DNA of 64,000 nt. Origin: Mytilus californianus (lineage: Eukaryota; Mollusca; Bivalvia; Mytilida; Mytilidae). The stretch is taken from the NCBI RefSeq assembly GCF_021869535.1, contig NW_026262669.1:62001-126000 (forward strand), written 5' to 3'. A program made the position numbers and the translations under genes. Under the pieces are notes generated by a model. That model saw only the letters and a list, made by a program, of their open reading frames with translations, had not been told where the DNA came from and ran no database searches. This document shows positions 46,740 through 57,881 of this stretch, piece by piece (the first letter of the stretch is position 1; every line of letters begins with the position of its first letter).

Positions 46740-46975
46740 CTGAAAGATTTCAAACGAATATTCAAACCCATAAGTCGAAAACAAACTGACAATGACATGG
46801 CAAAATTGACAAAAGACAAACAAGAGCACACAAAACACAATATAGAAAATTTAAGACTGAGCAACACGAAACCCACCAAAAATTGAGAGTGACCACAGGT
46901 GCTCCAGAAGGGTACGCTGATTTTCCTCCATATATGGCACCCGTCGTATTGCTCACGTAAGAACGAACCCAATGA
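46740..46975 (-). repeat. PLE-1 tail fragment, minus
   Basis: 'cataagtcgaaaacaaactg' to 'ccagaagggtacgctgattt' and 'cacccgtcgtattgctcacg', matching the inverse of 51,640-51,870. Confidence 0.7.
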
Positions 46976-47029
46976 TAAGTATAATTCTGTAGGTCAAAAT
47001 ACGAAATAACTAAATCCTAAGACATATAA

Positions 47030-48580
47030 AAAAGAGGATGTGGTATGAGTGCCAATGAGACAAATATCCAACAAAGTCACAATGTGTAAAAAGTCAACAA
47101 TTATAGGTGAAAGTACGGCCTTCAACACGGAGCCTTGGCTCACACCGAACAGCAAGCTATAAAGGGCCCCAAAATGACTAGTGTAAAACAATTCAAACAG
47201 GAAAACAAACGATCTAATCTATATAAAAAACGAGAAACGAAAAACACTTATGAACCACACCAACAAACGACAACCACTGAACAACAGGCTCCTGGCTTAG
47301 GACAGGTGCATAAAAATGCAGCGGGTTAAACGTTTTAACAGGCGCCAACCTTCACCATAACCTGAAATAATGGTGTAACATTACAACATAAAAAGACACA
47401 CAATAACATATCAATTGAAATGGCTTAACTCGATCAAAAAGACATATTCACATAAACAATAAATATATACTGAACGAATAAGTTTGATCTATGACACAAT
47501 ATCAATAAAAAAGATATATCAATGTCAAAAAGACAACTTTAACCTAGAACAAAATGGCGTTAAAGAAACGTGCACAGGTAAATTTAAGTATAACAATTTT
47601 GTCGTTAGGAGAACCGAAACATTTTTTACAAAATAAATTTGTTATTCATAGTACGAGTACAGAAGTGAAAATTTATCGTCATACTAAATACTTATCAAAG
47701 GTGGTACATATTAAAAATAGTAAGACGAGATATAACACAAAATAACTAAACATTGAATAAGAGAAATGCATTACAAATTGTGTCAACAGGTCAAATTAAC
47801 ACGAAAGTACGATGTGAGAGTACTCGCAGTTACTGAAAGCTAGTTAAAAGCCAAAAACAATTAATAATAAAAAATCATGCATCAGAGACTAAAATCAATT
47901 AAAACACATCCCAGGCAGGGATTTAGTGTTTTAACGCCATGGACAGTCAAAGAAGACATGACTTGTGCAATGCCAAAATAAAAGTAACGACAGGCAGTAG
48001 GGTAGTTAGGATTTGACCTTATAATAAATATGTATGATGTTATATATAGATAAAACAATTTCTAAATAGAAAATAAACGTGGATGTGTATATATACATCC
48101 ATAAAAAATATTACAAAAGAATACAAATTTAGTTATGTTTTAATTTGTTGATGACAAAATCGATGTTAGTGCCAATGAAAACAATATTCAAAGATCTTAT
48201 TACAACATTAATAAGATAACCTTTACTAATAAGTTTGTTTAAAGGTTGGATAAGTTTACACGGATCACATAGTGATTTCCGCGCTTTTAGTACAATATTA
48301 CCGTAAAATGTAGGATGTGAAACACTGTTTTTAATAAGTTTTCTACAGGCACAGCCAAATCTACTAATCAAATCTTTGTATCAATGATCAAATTTAGTAA
48401 ATGTTAAGTAATTTATGGTAACGAAATCCCTGACTTAATAATTTACCAGTGATGCATTGATTACGTTCGTTTAAATCTATGACATCACTACACACACGGG
48501 CATAACGAACGAATTGGGATACACCTATTAATCTGAAGGACCAAGATATGTAATACCTATGAAAGACCGGTAGGGACATT
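47030..48580 (-). pseudogene. Penelope-like PLE-2 3' fragment and tail
   Basis: Minus strand: 48,580-48,400 encodes FVRYARVCSDVIDLNERNQC and ITGKLLSQGFRYHKLL; 48,371-48,129 encodes FGCACRKLIKNSVSHPTFYG and VLKARKSLCDPCKLIQPLNK, ending RSLNIVFIGTNIDFVI. A tail of about 1.1 kb follows to 47,030 ('tggtatgagtgccaatgaga' at its end). It is the same family as 61,985-63,979. The N-terminal and catalytic RT parts are missing. Confidence 0.75.
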
Positions 48581-49429
48581 CTGTTGTTTAAAATTTCTTA
48601 TTTAAAACTTGTCATTTCTTACTTACAACTTGCTATTTATCAGTTTAAAGTTCAAGGTGTCAATTATCAATTTGTTACATATAGATGCACTTTACTGTGT
48701 CAAATCGTCCACATGATTTCATCAGTCCATTAACTGTAAAAAGATATGGAGATAGTGTTGGAATATCAGTTGTGAAAAACCACTGAGAGCACTTTATCGT
48801 TTAATCTAGGTATAAGATATTATATTATGATAAAAAATAATAATTACAAGAAAAATGAAAAAAAAAAACGAGACCAACAAAAGAGAAGCCTAATATTTGA
48901 TCATTTAATCATTTATCCCAGAGTTTACTTGATGGAGGATTGCTGCTCACAATGAAGCTTCCAAGTGGTGAAGTTAAATTCTAATATGACGACCTATATA
49001 TCGTCAACATGTATAATCAAAATATATCTACTTTTAGCGCAGATTTATGAATAAGCAAAGTTGGCTGTTCCGCGTTACGCCCATCTTATTTATACGACCA
49101 GGTAAACTCAATTTTTGACAATTGAAAACCCACGTTTTATATTGGCCAAGCTTCAAATACAATACGGTTATCTTTATTCTAATGCAAAATAATCAAATCT
49201 GTGCATTTCAGTAATTAATTCTATGTAACATGTCATTTTACAAAAATTCCGCGAAATGATGTTATCGTCTTTAGCAACTAAACAAAGTGACGTCATATGT
49301 ATGCTTCCGGCGTCAAAAGTAAACACCGGGCTTTTTCAGGCATCTTGTACGCTTCAGAATGTAATAGAATTAGATAAAAAGAACAATTATAGATGAAAAA
49401 TGTGAGTCTTTTTATTTATTATTGAAAAA

Positions 49430-49935
49430 GAGAGACGAAATATACAAAAGAGACATTCATATTCAAAAATAAATTGACAATGTCATGACTAAAAACGAAA
49501 AAGACAAACAGACAAACAACAGTACACAAAACACAACATAGAAAACTAAAGACTGAGCAACGCGGTCCCCACCAAAAACTGGGGGTGATCTCAGGTGCTC
49601 CAGAAGGGTAAGCAGATCCTGCTCAACATGTGGCAACCGTCGTGTTTCTCATGTTAGTACAAACCCAGTAATTAATCTAATTCGGAAGATCACATTCGGG
49701 GAAAGGGGGACGGGATTGTAGTTACGACAATTGGAACATATCCGCTGTCATTTGTGAAACGGATATTCCATAACGGTCAACCAACTCGTGATGGCGTCCG
49801 TAAAATTTACGAAGGGATGATTTCAACTTCACTACTGGGATCTCTTGGTTTAATAGCTTCCTTGTGAGCAGCAACCCTCTATCAAGGAAATCATGATAGG
49901 AAATACAAGCCCTGGAATATCGTATCAACTGGGAG
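49430..49935 (-). pseudogene. Penelope-like PLE-1 3' fragment and tail, minus
   Basis: 49,928-49,722 encodes IRYSRACISYHDFLDRG, then LLTRKLLNQEI, VVKLKSSLRKFYGRHHELVD and ISVSQMTADMF. The tail runs to about 49,430. Only the C-terminal RT region survives. Between the two minus-strand exon 1 copies of gene A. Confidence 0.75.
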
Positions 49936-50106
49936 ATATATACTCCGTATGCAGGCGCTGCTTAAAAGTTGCTACATAAAAAAGAAAAATTAACCAGTTC
50001 GCAGATACCTAATATTTTAGACATACAATGAGAGCATTTCCCTACAAGTCTCACAAAGAAACCTGATAATGGATGATAATATCAAAAACTGCTTCGACAT
50101 ACTTAC

Positions 50107-50233
50107 TGACTCTTCGAATAGTAACCGTTTCCAAAGCGGCACTTATAGCTTGTTCAATGTCTCTGTATCCATCACCGTTTACATTAAGAATAAAACATAC
50201 GGCCAATGTTTGGACTAAAATCTTTCCTAACAT
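50107..50233 (-). CDS. Haem peroxidase gene A, exon 1 (signal peptide)
   Basis: A 42-codon plus one base exon: start Met, Lys, then a hydrophobic run (ILVQTLAVCFILNV) typical of a signal peptide, cleavage likely after NVNG, then GYRDIEQAISAALETVTIRR. The start is the ATG at 50,233; an upstream in-frame Leu codon region (TTFFLHT) also exists, but the ATG gives the cleanest signal peptide and is shared by all copies. The donor 'agtca/gtaagt' leaves one base that combines with exon 2. It is nearly identical to gene B exon 1. The product would enter the secretory pathway. Confidence 0.82.
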
Positions 50234-50540
50234 TGTGTGAAGGAAAAACGTGGTCTGAAGTTCCAGCAAAAAAATGTCTACTGATCAAAAACTATTGAAT
50301 ATATATGTTCTTTACTGACGCAAATCGGTATTTTTTCTTTGATAACAACTTATAACCTGAAAATGAATAAATCGCAAACGAGACAAAAAAAAAGAGAAGC
50401 TTCATGTTTGATCATGTAATGATATATGAACCTCGATCATTTATAAACTAACGGACAATTAATTTTAGGCACACTGTTTTCGGGTCATGTTATAAATAAG
50501 CACATCAAACAATTATGTGGTGACAAATCTATTGAATTGT
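50234..50540 (-). promoter_or_regulatory. Putative gene A promoter
   Basis: A TATA-like 'atatatat' at 50,299-50,306 lies about 66 bp upstream of the ATG, at the same spacing as in gene B. The whole flank to about 50,540 is conserved with 52,980-53,288 (inverse) and 44,859-45,275. Conservation may reflect duplication rather than selection; the transcription start is inferred. Confidence 0.5.
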
Positions 50541-50639
50541 TGAGGTGTTTAATGATAAACACAGTTACGTGTTTGATATTTTTTAACTTTTTTTTTTATC
50601 TGTTTTATACCTATAAAACTTAAATTAAAAAATAGAGTG

Positions 50640-51870
50640 GGTTCAGTGGTTTTTTCACAATTGACATTTCAAAAGTATTAAAACATTTGTCTTTTCTACA
50701 CTTTACACAAGTATTCCCCATTTCAAACTTACATACATACAAATTGGAAGAGTTGTTCCTGCTTTGTTTCATAAAAAAGAATGGCCAACGTAGATACAAG
50801 CATCTTGTCTTAGGGAGGGATAAATCGTACTTTGAACAAAAAATCACTCTGATTCAAACAAAAAATTCTCTGAAACTGACATTATCATGATGCTTGATTT
50901 CTTGATTGACAACATATTTGTTACGTTTTGAGGACGTATTTTTCAACAAACAATCGGAATTCCCATGGGAACCAACTGTGCTACTCTTCTTGTCGACTTG
51001 TTCCTTTATTCATATGAGACTGACTTCATACAGGAACTTCTTAGGAAGAAAGAAAAGAAGTTAGCAGTATCCTTTAACTTTACTTTCCGCTTTATAGATG
51101 ATGTTCTCTCACTAAATAACTCAAAATTTGGTGACTATGTTGAACTATCCCATCGAACTTGAGATAAAGGATACACCATATACAGTTAAGTCTGCCTCAT
51201 ATCTTGACTTACATCTAGAAATTGACAATGAGGTCAGGTTGAAAACAAAACTTTACGACAAAAAGGATGATTTCAGCTTCCCGATTGTGAACTTTCCATG
51301 TCTATGTAGCAACATTCCAGCAACGCCTGCATACGGAGTATATATCTCCCAGTTGATACGATATACCAGGGCTAGTATTTTCTATCATTATTTCCTTGAT
51401 AGAGGGTAGCTGCTCTCAAGGAAGCTATTAAACCAAGAGTTCCAAATGGTGAAGTTGAAATCATCCCTTCGTAAATTTTACGGACGCCATCACGAGTTGG
51501 TTGATCGTTATTGAATATGCGTTTCACAGATGATAGCGGATATGTTCCAATTGTCGTAACAACAATCTCGTCCTCCTTCCCCCGAATGTGACCTCCCGAA
51601 TTTGACTTATTACCGGGTCTGTACTTACATGAGCAACACGACGGGTGCCACATGTGGAGTAGGATCTGCTTACCCTTCTGGAGCACATGAGATCACCCCC
51701 AGTTTTGGTGGGGTTAGTGTTGCTCAGTATTTAGTTTTCTATGTTGTGTTTTGTGTACTGTTGTTTGTCTGCTTGTCTTTTTTTTTTAGCCATGGCGTTG
51801 TCAGTTTATTTTTGACTGATGAGTTCGAATGTCCCTTTGGTATCTTTCGCCTCTCTCTTTCTCAAAACTA
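50640..51870 (+). pseudogene. Penelope-like PLE-1 reverse transcriptase and tail
   Basis: RT remnant in several frames: LEELFLLCFIKKNGQRRYKH (50,740), IPMGTNCATLLVDLFLYSYE (50,960, RT motif B with MGTNC), FNFTFRFIDDVLSLNNSKFG (51,090, the catalytic [YF]IDD), SASYLDLHLEIDNE (51,190), KLYDKKDDFSFPIVNFPC, YGVYISQLIRYTRA and, after a stop, LLSRKLLNQEF and RKFYGRHHELVD to about 51,560. A tail with 'ggatctgcttacccttctgg' and 'tatgttgtgttttgtgtact' runs to 51,870. Multiple stops: dead. It lies between the divergent gene A and gene B first exons. Confidence 0.78.
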
Positions 51871-52007
51871 TAAACATATTTTGTTCAGCTTATGGACTGA
51901 TGAAATCAAGTGGACGATTTGCATCAGTAAAGAACATATATATTAAACAGTTTTGATCAGTAGACATTTTGTCGCTGTAACTTCAGACCGCGATTTTCTT
52001 ATGCACA

Positions 52008-52138
52008 ATGGTAGAAAAGATTGTAGTCCATACATTACCTGTATGTGTTATTCTAAATGTAAACGGTTATAAATACAGAGACACTTAACAAGCTATAAAT
52101 AAATGATGCTTTGGAAATAGTTATTAGTCGAAGAGTCG
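52008..52138 (+). pseudogene. Degenerate exon 1 copy (plus, first)
   Basis: ATG at 52,008 followed by a recognisable signal-peptide exon (VCVILNVNG region) that meets a TAA after the RDT codons. The donor 'agtcg/gtaagt' is kept at 52,138. Its 5' flank (51,890-52,007) matches the other exon 1 leaders, including 'gaacatatatatt'. 131 nt instead of 127, so the frame is also shifted. Confidence 0.8.
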
Positions 52139-52282
52139 GTAAGTGTTTCAAAGCAGTTTATCATCCTTTATCTACGAACGACTTGTAGGGAAATGCGTCA
52201 GTGGAGAGCCTTAATATTCAACAGTAATTTATCAGTAGACATTTTGTCATTACAGCTTTAGACCACGCTTTTCAGCATACAC

Positions 52283-52413
52283 AATATAAGCAAAGATGAT
52301 AGTTCAAACATTTTCTATATGTGTTATTCTAAATATAAACGGTGATAAATACTGAGACACTGAACAAGCTATAAATAAGAGATGCTTGAAAATAGTTACT
52401 AGTCGAAGAGTCG
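52283..52413 (+). pseudogene. Degenerate exon 1 copy (plus, second)
   Basis: Start codon changed to ATA and multiple in-frame stops; the donor 'agtcg/gtaagt' is still intact at 52,413. Roughly 275 bp after the preceding copy, so these two form a local tandem pair. Confidence 0.78.
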
Positions 52414-52782
52414 GTAAGTATTTTAAAGCAGTTATTCATCCGTTATCTATGAAAGACTTGTAGGGAAATGCTTTCATTCTTTGTCTATAAATATCAGTTA
52501 TCTAGGAAAGTCGTGTAGGGAAATGCTTTCATTATTTGCTTTTTTTTCATTTTTCTTGTTATCAATTTCTTTATTAGAAAAAAATTACCTAATACTTAAA
52601 TTAAAGTGCATCTATATATTACAGTATTGATCATAAAACACCTTGAACTTCGAACTGAGAAATATCAAGTTGTAAGTAAGACATGTCAAGTTTGAAATAA
52701 GAAATTTGAAACAACAGAATGTCCCTACCGGTCTTTCATAGGTATTACATATATTGGTTCTGCAGATCAATAGGTATATCTT

Positions 52783-52816
52783 AGGATTTTTTTTTTTTTT
52801 TTTTTATTTTTTTATT
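52783..52816 (+). repeat. Poly-T tract
   Basis: A run of about 22 T followed by A and further T-rich sequence, between the degenerate exon 1 copies and the gene B promoter. Could be the inverse of a retroposon poly-A tail, but no attached body was identified. Confidence 0.6.
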
Positions 52817-52979
52817 TCCAACAATTAAAGCATATATGACATACATACAATATAATAGATGTAATATATACAATATCATTATTATAAATACATTAAAGTT
52901 GGAAATAAAAGACATTTTCTATAAAACAGATCAAAAGAAAAAAGTTAAAAAATATTAAACATGTAAAAGTATTGATCAT

Positions 52980-53288
52980 TAGACACCTGTCAACAATGAT
53001 ATATATTTGTCACAACATAATTGTTTGATGTGCTTATTTATAACATAATCAGAAAACACTGTGTCTAAAAACTAAGTTTATAAATGATAAAGGTTTATAC
53101 ACCATTACATAATCAATTATTAAGCTTCTCATTTTTTGTCTCGTTTGCTATTTTTACATTTTCATGTTATAAGTTTTTATCAAATAAAAAAATTCGATTT
53201 GCGTCAGTAAAGAACATATATATTCAACAGTTTTTTATCAGTAGACATTTTGTTGCTGGAATTTCAGACAACGTTTTTCCTTCACACA
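52980..53288 (+). promoter_or_regulatory. Putative gene B promoter
   Basis: Inverse homologue of the gene A promoter. 'atatatatt' at 53,216-53,224 lies about 65-73 bp before the ATG, followed by 'cagtagacattttgttgctg' and 'tttccttcacacaatg' leader blocks shared by all five exon 1 copies. The transcription start near 53,245 is inferred. Confidence 0.5.
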
Positions 53289-53415
53289 ATGTTAGGAAAG
53301 ATTTTAGTCCAAACATTGGCCGTATGTGTTATTCTAAATGTAAACGGCGATAGATACAGAGACATTGAACAAGCTATAAGTGCTGCTTTGGAAATAGTAA
53401 CTATTCGAAGAGTCG
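53289..53415 (+). CDS. Haem peroxidase gene B, exon 1 (signal peptide)
   Basis: 127-nt exon, 42 codons plus one base, starting at ATG 53,289. Signal peptide with the ILVQTLAVCVILNV core, then RYRDIEQAISAALEIVTIRR. The donor is 'agtcg/gtaagt'. It differs from gene A exon 1 at only a few residues. In frame with exon 2 at 59,414 (G/CT gives Ala). This is the start of a divergent paralogue whose remaining exons lie beyond the window. Confidence 0.82.
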
Positions 53416-53499
53416 GTAAGTATGTCAAAGCAGTTTATGAAATTATGATCCCTGTCTTGTATCTACGAAAGATTTGTAAAGAAATGCTTTCATTTTATG

Positions 53500-54010
53500 T
53501 CTAAAAATTCTCACATTGATATTGGCATTTCTTATTTCCAACTTGAAATTTTTCGCTTTCAACTTGATTTCTTTAACTTGCAAATTGGGAATTTTCAATT
53601 TCAATTTGAGCTTTCTCAGGTACAACCTCACATTTCTTTCTTCCAAGTTAACATTTCTTACTTCCAAGTTAATATTTCTCACTTCTAACTTGACATTTCT
53701 AAGTAACATCTTGATATTTCTCACTTTGAAGTTGAGCTTTCTCACTTCGAAGTTTATTTTTCTCACTTCGACGTTGGAATTTCTCACTTATAAGCTGACA
53801 TTTCTCACTTCCAAGTTGACATTTTTCACTCCGAAGTTGACTTTTATAAGTTACATATTGACATTTTACAGTTACATCTTGATATTTCTCTGTTCAAACT
53901 TGGAAGTATAAAATGTAATCTTGCAACCGAGAAATGTCAAGTTGGAACTGCGAAATACCAAATTTAAACTGAATAATAACAAGTTCGAAGAAAGAGATAT
54001 CAAGTTTGAA
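53500..54010 (+). repeat. ~22-bp minisatellite in gene B intron 1
   Basis: About 22 copies of a ~22-bp unit ('ctcacttccaagttgacatt' like). Mirror of 44,255-44,605 in gene A. Frames of 63-131 codons on both strands are by-products. Confidence 0.87.
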
Positions 54011-54290
54011 TTAACTATCAAGAGCGAGTGTCCCTTCTGGTATTTCGTATTTATCACAAGTCTACGTTCGTCAGATCAATATGTTTATATAAGGATTGTC
54101 TCAATCATTATTTTGAACTAGCAGCTAACTAAAATTAATATGACGCCCATTAAACAACAAGCATTGATCTAGATAATGATCTGTCACTGAAGTCATATCT
54201 TGTTGAGCGCACACAGATGTGTTATTGATTAAAAACTCTGGATTTAAATCGTAATATAGTTCGTATTTTATGAAAATAGCAATAACTTAC

Positions 54291-54878
54291 TTAAAGGAGT
54301 AGGTCCGGTAAGAGCCGATTTTGGCCTAAAAATTCAGGTTCATCTGATGAAAGATTTTTGACACTTTTTAAACACTTAAGTGTCTACTTCAGTCGATTCG
54401 ATTAGTATATGTGAAAGATTTGAACTGATTAAGTCATTAAAAACGCTCAAATTCAAGATTAAATATGAAAAATCTATCAAATATGCCATAATATGTCACT
54501 TTTCAGAGGGTTTTTGTCAAAAATGAAAGCGGCCGCATCCGTGTTAATTCTCAACCTTTATATATGTTATGTATTATCATCAAGTACAACTTACATTTAA
54601 ATATTAAGAATGAACACAAATGTGGCCACTTCCATTTCAGACAGAAACCGTCTAAAAATTAACCAAAATGCTAAAATTTGAAGATTTCAGTATTTTAGCA
54701 TGACTTAATCATGCTAGTACCCGATACATGTGCATTGTATTGTTAAAAACAGCCCATATTTATGTAACAGAAGTATTCTTCTTTCCAATAAATAGCTTAA
54801 AATTTACATTTTAACAATTTTGTAAAACTGCTATATTTTGGGGCCAAAAAGGGGTCTTACTGGACTACTCCTTATTAA
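54291..54878. mobile_element. MITE with ~30-bp TIRs and TTAA flanks
   Basis: Left end 'aggagtaggtccggtaagag' followed by 'ccgattttggcc', right end the inverse 'ggggccaaaaaggggtctta' followed by 'ctggactactcct'. The terminal inverted repeats are about 30 bp with few mismatches. TTAA lies at both borders (54,291-54,294 and 54,875-54,878). The 580-bp body has no coding capacity. TTAA duplication and short TIRs suggest a piggyBac-type non-autonomous element, but the TIR family is not one I recognise. In gene B intron 1. Confidence 0.75.
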
Positions 54879-55004
54879 GGTATCAGTCGATGTAAGTAGT
54901 TTTACTGTCATTTGGATTTATGCTCGTTTAAAAACCGTAATATTGCAGATATTTTGTGAAATTGAATAGGTTTTGGAAGTTTTTATTAATAAATGAAAAC
55001 AACA

Positions 55005-55190
55005 CTTTATAGATTGCATGCGTCCGAAGCGCTTTTCTTGATTTACCTTCACCAGGAACTCTCAAAGCCGAATATTTGAAATTCAAGGATGTATAAGAAC
55101 TGAAACAGGTGAAAAGCTATATGACCAAAAAGGACCTTAAAATAATGGGCAACTCTTCTAACGTCAACTTTGCCTGTGGTAGTTGAAACC
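55005..55190 (+). repeat. Dispersed repeat D copy
   Basis: 'attgcatgcgtccgaagcgc', 'ctctcaaagccgaatatttg' and 'gaccaaaaaggaccttaaaa' blocks related to 37,585-37,765. Confidence 0.6.
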
Positions 55191-55319
55191 TTTGTTTCTT
55201 AATAATTTTTAATTTTATAAGTGGACACTTTAAGAAAGGATTGTTATAAATCAATTCTTATTAAGGAATAAACACATACACGACATGGTTCATTATATGT
55301 GTTTATGGTTTATCGTCGC

Positions 55320-55555
55320 ATAAATTAACCCTATCCTAACTAAATTATCTTCACATTTAATAAACTCTATCCTAACCATTTTATCTTTACAATAAATTAA
55401 CACTATTCTAACTAAATTATCTAATAAACTCTATCCTAACCAGTTTATCTTTACAATACTAGTAAATTAAAACTATCCGATCTAAATTATCTTCACATCT
55501 AATAAACTCTATCCTAACCAGTTTATCTTTGCAATAAACTAAATCGATGCCATCA
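55320..55555 (+). repeat. 72-bp minisatellite, left block
   Basis: About three units of 'aaattatcttcacatctaat' then 'aaactctatcctaaccagtt' then 'tatctttacaataaattaac' then 'actatcctaact'. Continues after the PLE-1 insertion at 57,205. Confidence 0.9.
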
Positions 55556-55659
55556 ACTTGGGCAATATCCTTCATCATAGATTAGTTCACTCGAAAATAC
55601 CTCCTTATTTTAAAGATCAGACTGTACCTATCATTTTTTAAACCTATACCAAACCAATT

Positions 55660-57205
55660 GCCACTTTAATTTTCAATTACAAACACGTGTTGCAGGATCT
55701 CAATATTGACGACTTCAAGTCTAAACCTCCTGATTGCATCTGTGCTAGTTCCCCATTCATATGTAATCCGGCTGGCCACGTTATTACTGGTGACCTAAAC
55801 ATTGCCAATAACACTTCTCTGCGAAATGTGTTATCCAAAGTCCGAAATATCGTGAGCCTAAATCCATTAATTGGAAACACAACTTCAAAATACTGATGGA
55901 TTTAGTCGAGGATTATGCCTGGCAATGGGTTAAACGCGAGATAGAAGACGTAGATACTCTTTCCGAATGGATTAAGGCTGTTAGGTCGTTAATACAAATC
56001 AGAATTAAGAAACTGATGGGTCTATTAATACCCATGCTACATCAATCTTTAAAGACCCAAATGTTGCTGAACACTTGTCCTACCTCCATGAGAAATATGT
56101 TGTTGTCCCCGCAGATAAAGCCCCAAACAACATCGTTTTTGTGTGTAAATTACATTACATAAACTGCTTGATAAATGAATTAGTTATTGACAATTCACTT
56201 GGAAACTCAACATATACCCCCACGACACTAACTAAAGAGGAAATCCTGGATAATCATAGGTCTGTTCTATGTTCCTTTGGAATTTCAACCAATGATAAAG
56301 AACTGGATCTTCAATCACTGTATTGGATTCCTAAACTACATAAGTGTACTTAAAAACAACGGTATATTGCTGGGTCTTCCAAGTGCTCCACGAAACCTCT
56401 TTCTTAATTATTAACATTAATTTTATCAGCAATCAAAGCCGGGCTGGCTTCAAAGTTCTTGTGAAACTACCTTATCTAGAGGTGGCGTGAATCAGATGTG
56501 GATTCTAAAAAATTCCAAAGATCTTTTAGAGTACATACAATCTAAGACTCTTTCATCTTGCAACAGTATTAAAACATATGACTTTTCTAAACTTTACACA
56601 AGTATTCCCCATTCCAAACTAAAAGATGAATTGAAAGAGTTGGTCCTGCTTTGTTTCATAAAAAACGAATCGCCAATGTAGATACAAGTATCTTGTCTAA
56701 GGGAGGGATAAATCTTACTTTGTAAAAATTCACTCTGATTCTAATAAAAAATTCTCTGAAACTGACATTATCAAGATGCTTGATTTCTTGATTGACAACA
56801 AATTTGTTACGTTTTGAGGACGTGTTTTTCAAAAACAATCGGCCTTCCCATAGGAACCAACTGTGCCCCTCTTCTTGCCGACTTGTTCCTTTATTCATAT
56901 GAGGCTGACTTCAAAGAGGAACTTCTTAGGAAGAAAGAAAAGAAGTTAGCAGTATCCTTTACTTTACTTTCCCCTACATAGATGATGTTCTCTCAGTAAA
57001 TAATTCAAAATATGGTGACTATGTTGAACGCATCTATCCCATCGATCTTGAGATAAAGGATACAACAGATACAGTTTAGTCTGCCTCATATCTTGACTTA
57101 CATCTAGAAATTGACAATGAGGGTCGGTTGAAAAAAAAACTTTATGACAAAAGAGATTTTTGACTTATGAGTTCGAATGTCCCTTTGGTTTCTTTCGCCT
57201 CTCTT
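55660..57205 (+). pseudogene. Penelope-like PLE-1, longest copy, inserted in minisatellite
   Basis: Covers much of the element's ORF in broken frames: LQDLNIDDFKSKPPDC with a Cys and GHVITGDLNIANNTSLR (55,690-55,840), VEDYAWQWVKREIEDVDTLS (55,905), YVVVPADKAPNNIVFVC (56,095), LYWIPKLHK (56,320, RT motif), IKTYDFSKLYTSIPHSKL (56,570, motif A DFSxLYTSIP), IIKMLDFLIDN (56,765) and later pieces up to KLYDKR (57,150) followed by a 40-bp truncated tail. Multiple frameshifts and stops. The 72-bp minisatellite resumes immediately after it. Confidence 0.8.
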
Positions 57206-57880
57206 TAACAGTATCCTAACTATTTTATCTTCACATCTAATAAACTCTATCCTAACCAGTTTATCTTTACAATAAATTAACACTATCCTTACTAAATTAT
57301 GTTCACATCTAATAAACTCTATCCTAACCAGTTTATTTTTACAATAAATTAACACTATCCTAACTAAATTATCTTCGCATCTAATAAACCCTATCCTAAC
57401 CATTTTACCTTTACAATACATTAACACTATCCTAACTAAATTATCTACTAAACTCTATCCTAACCATTTTATCTTTACAATAAATTAATACTATCCTAAC
57501 TAAATTATCTTCACATCTAATAAACTCTATCTTAACCAGTTTATCTTTACAATAAATTAACACTATCCTAGCTAAATTATCTTCGCATCTAAAAACCCTA
57601 TACTAATCATTTTACCTTTACAATACATTAACACTATCCGAACTAAATTATCTTCACATCTAATAAACTCTATTCTTACCAGTTTATCTTTACAATAAAT
57701 GAACACTATCGGACCTAAATTATCTAATAAACTCTATCATAACCAGTTTATCTTTACAATAAATTAATACTATCCGAACTAAATTATCTTCACATCTAAT
57801 AAACTCTATCCTAACCAGTTTATCTTTACAATAAATTAACACTATCCTAACTAAATTATCTTCACATCTAATAAATAGAT
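57205..57880 (+). repeat. 72-bp minisatellite, main block
   Basis: About nine units of the 72-bp family, some missing the 'tcacatctaataaa' half. Minus-strand frames (57,104-57,427 and 57,720-57,926) read a 24-residue periodic peptide and are by-products. Confidence 0.93.
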
Positions 57881-57881
57881 A

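Larger units (their letters stand above)
20726..50233 (-). other. Gene A: secreted animal haem peroxidase, 9 exons
   Basis: Gene span assembled from nine minus-strand exons: 50,107-50,233; 42,439-42,589; 40,003-40,196; 29,777-29,965; 28,056-28,104; 26,634-26,734; 25,234-25,335; 22,099-22,771; 20,726-20,895. All internal boundaries are GT-AG and every phase matches its neighbour (1, 2, 1, 1, 2, 1, 1, 2), giving about 585 uninterrupted codons. Family: animal haem (cyclooxygenase-peroxidase superfamily) peroxidases such as peroxinectin and myeloperoxidase, secreted enzymes that oxidise halides or phenolics with H2O2. Present: signal peptide, Cys-rich region, distal His, Ca loop, proximal His. 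Absent or changed: the distal Gln, the haem-linking Asp and the Arg/Glu motif (see findings). The last, C-terminal exon was not found. The choice of the 50.2-kb exon 1 over the broken 44.8-kb copy is inference. Confidence 0.8.

Noticed and set aside
47135..47329. Lys/Gln-rich 64-codon frame also seen at 58,025-58,216
   Set aside because: Shared because both lie in copies of the PLE-2 tail; reading is antisense to the element and the frame is not kept in the third copy near 61,985.
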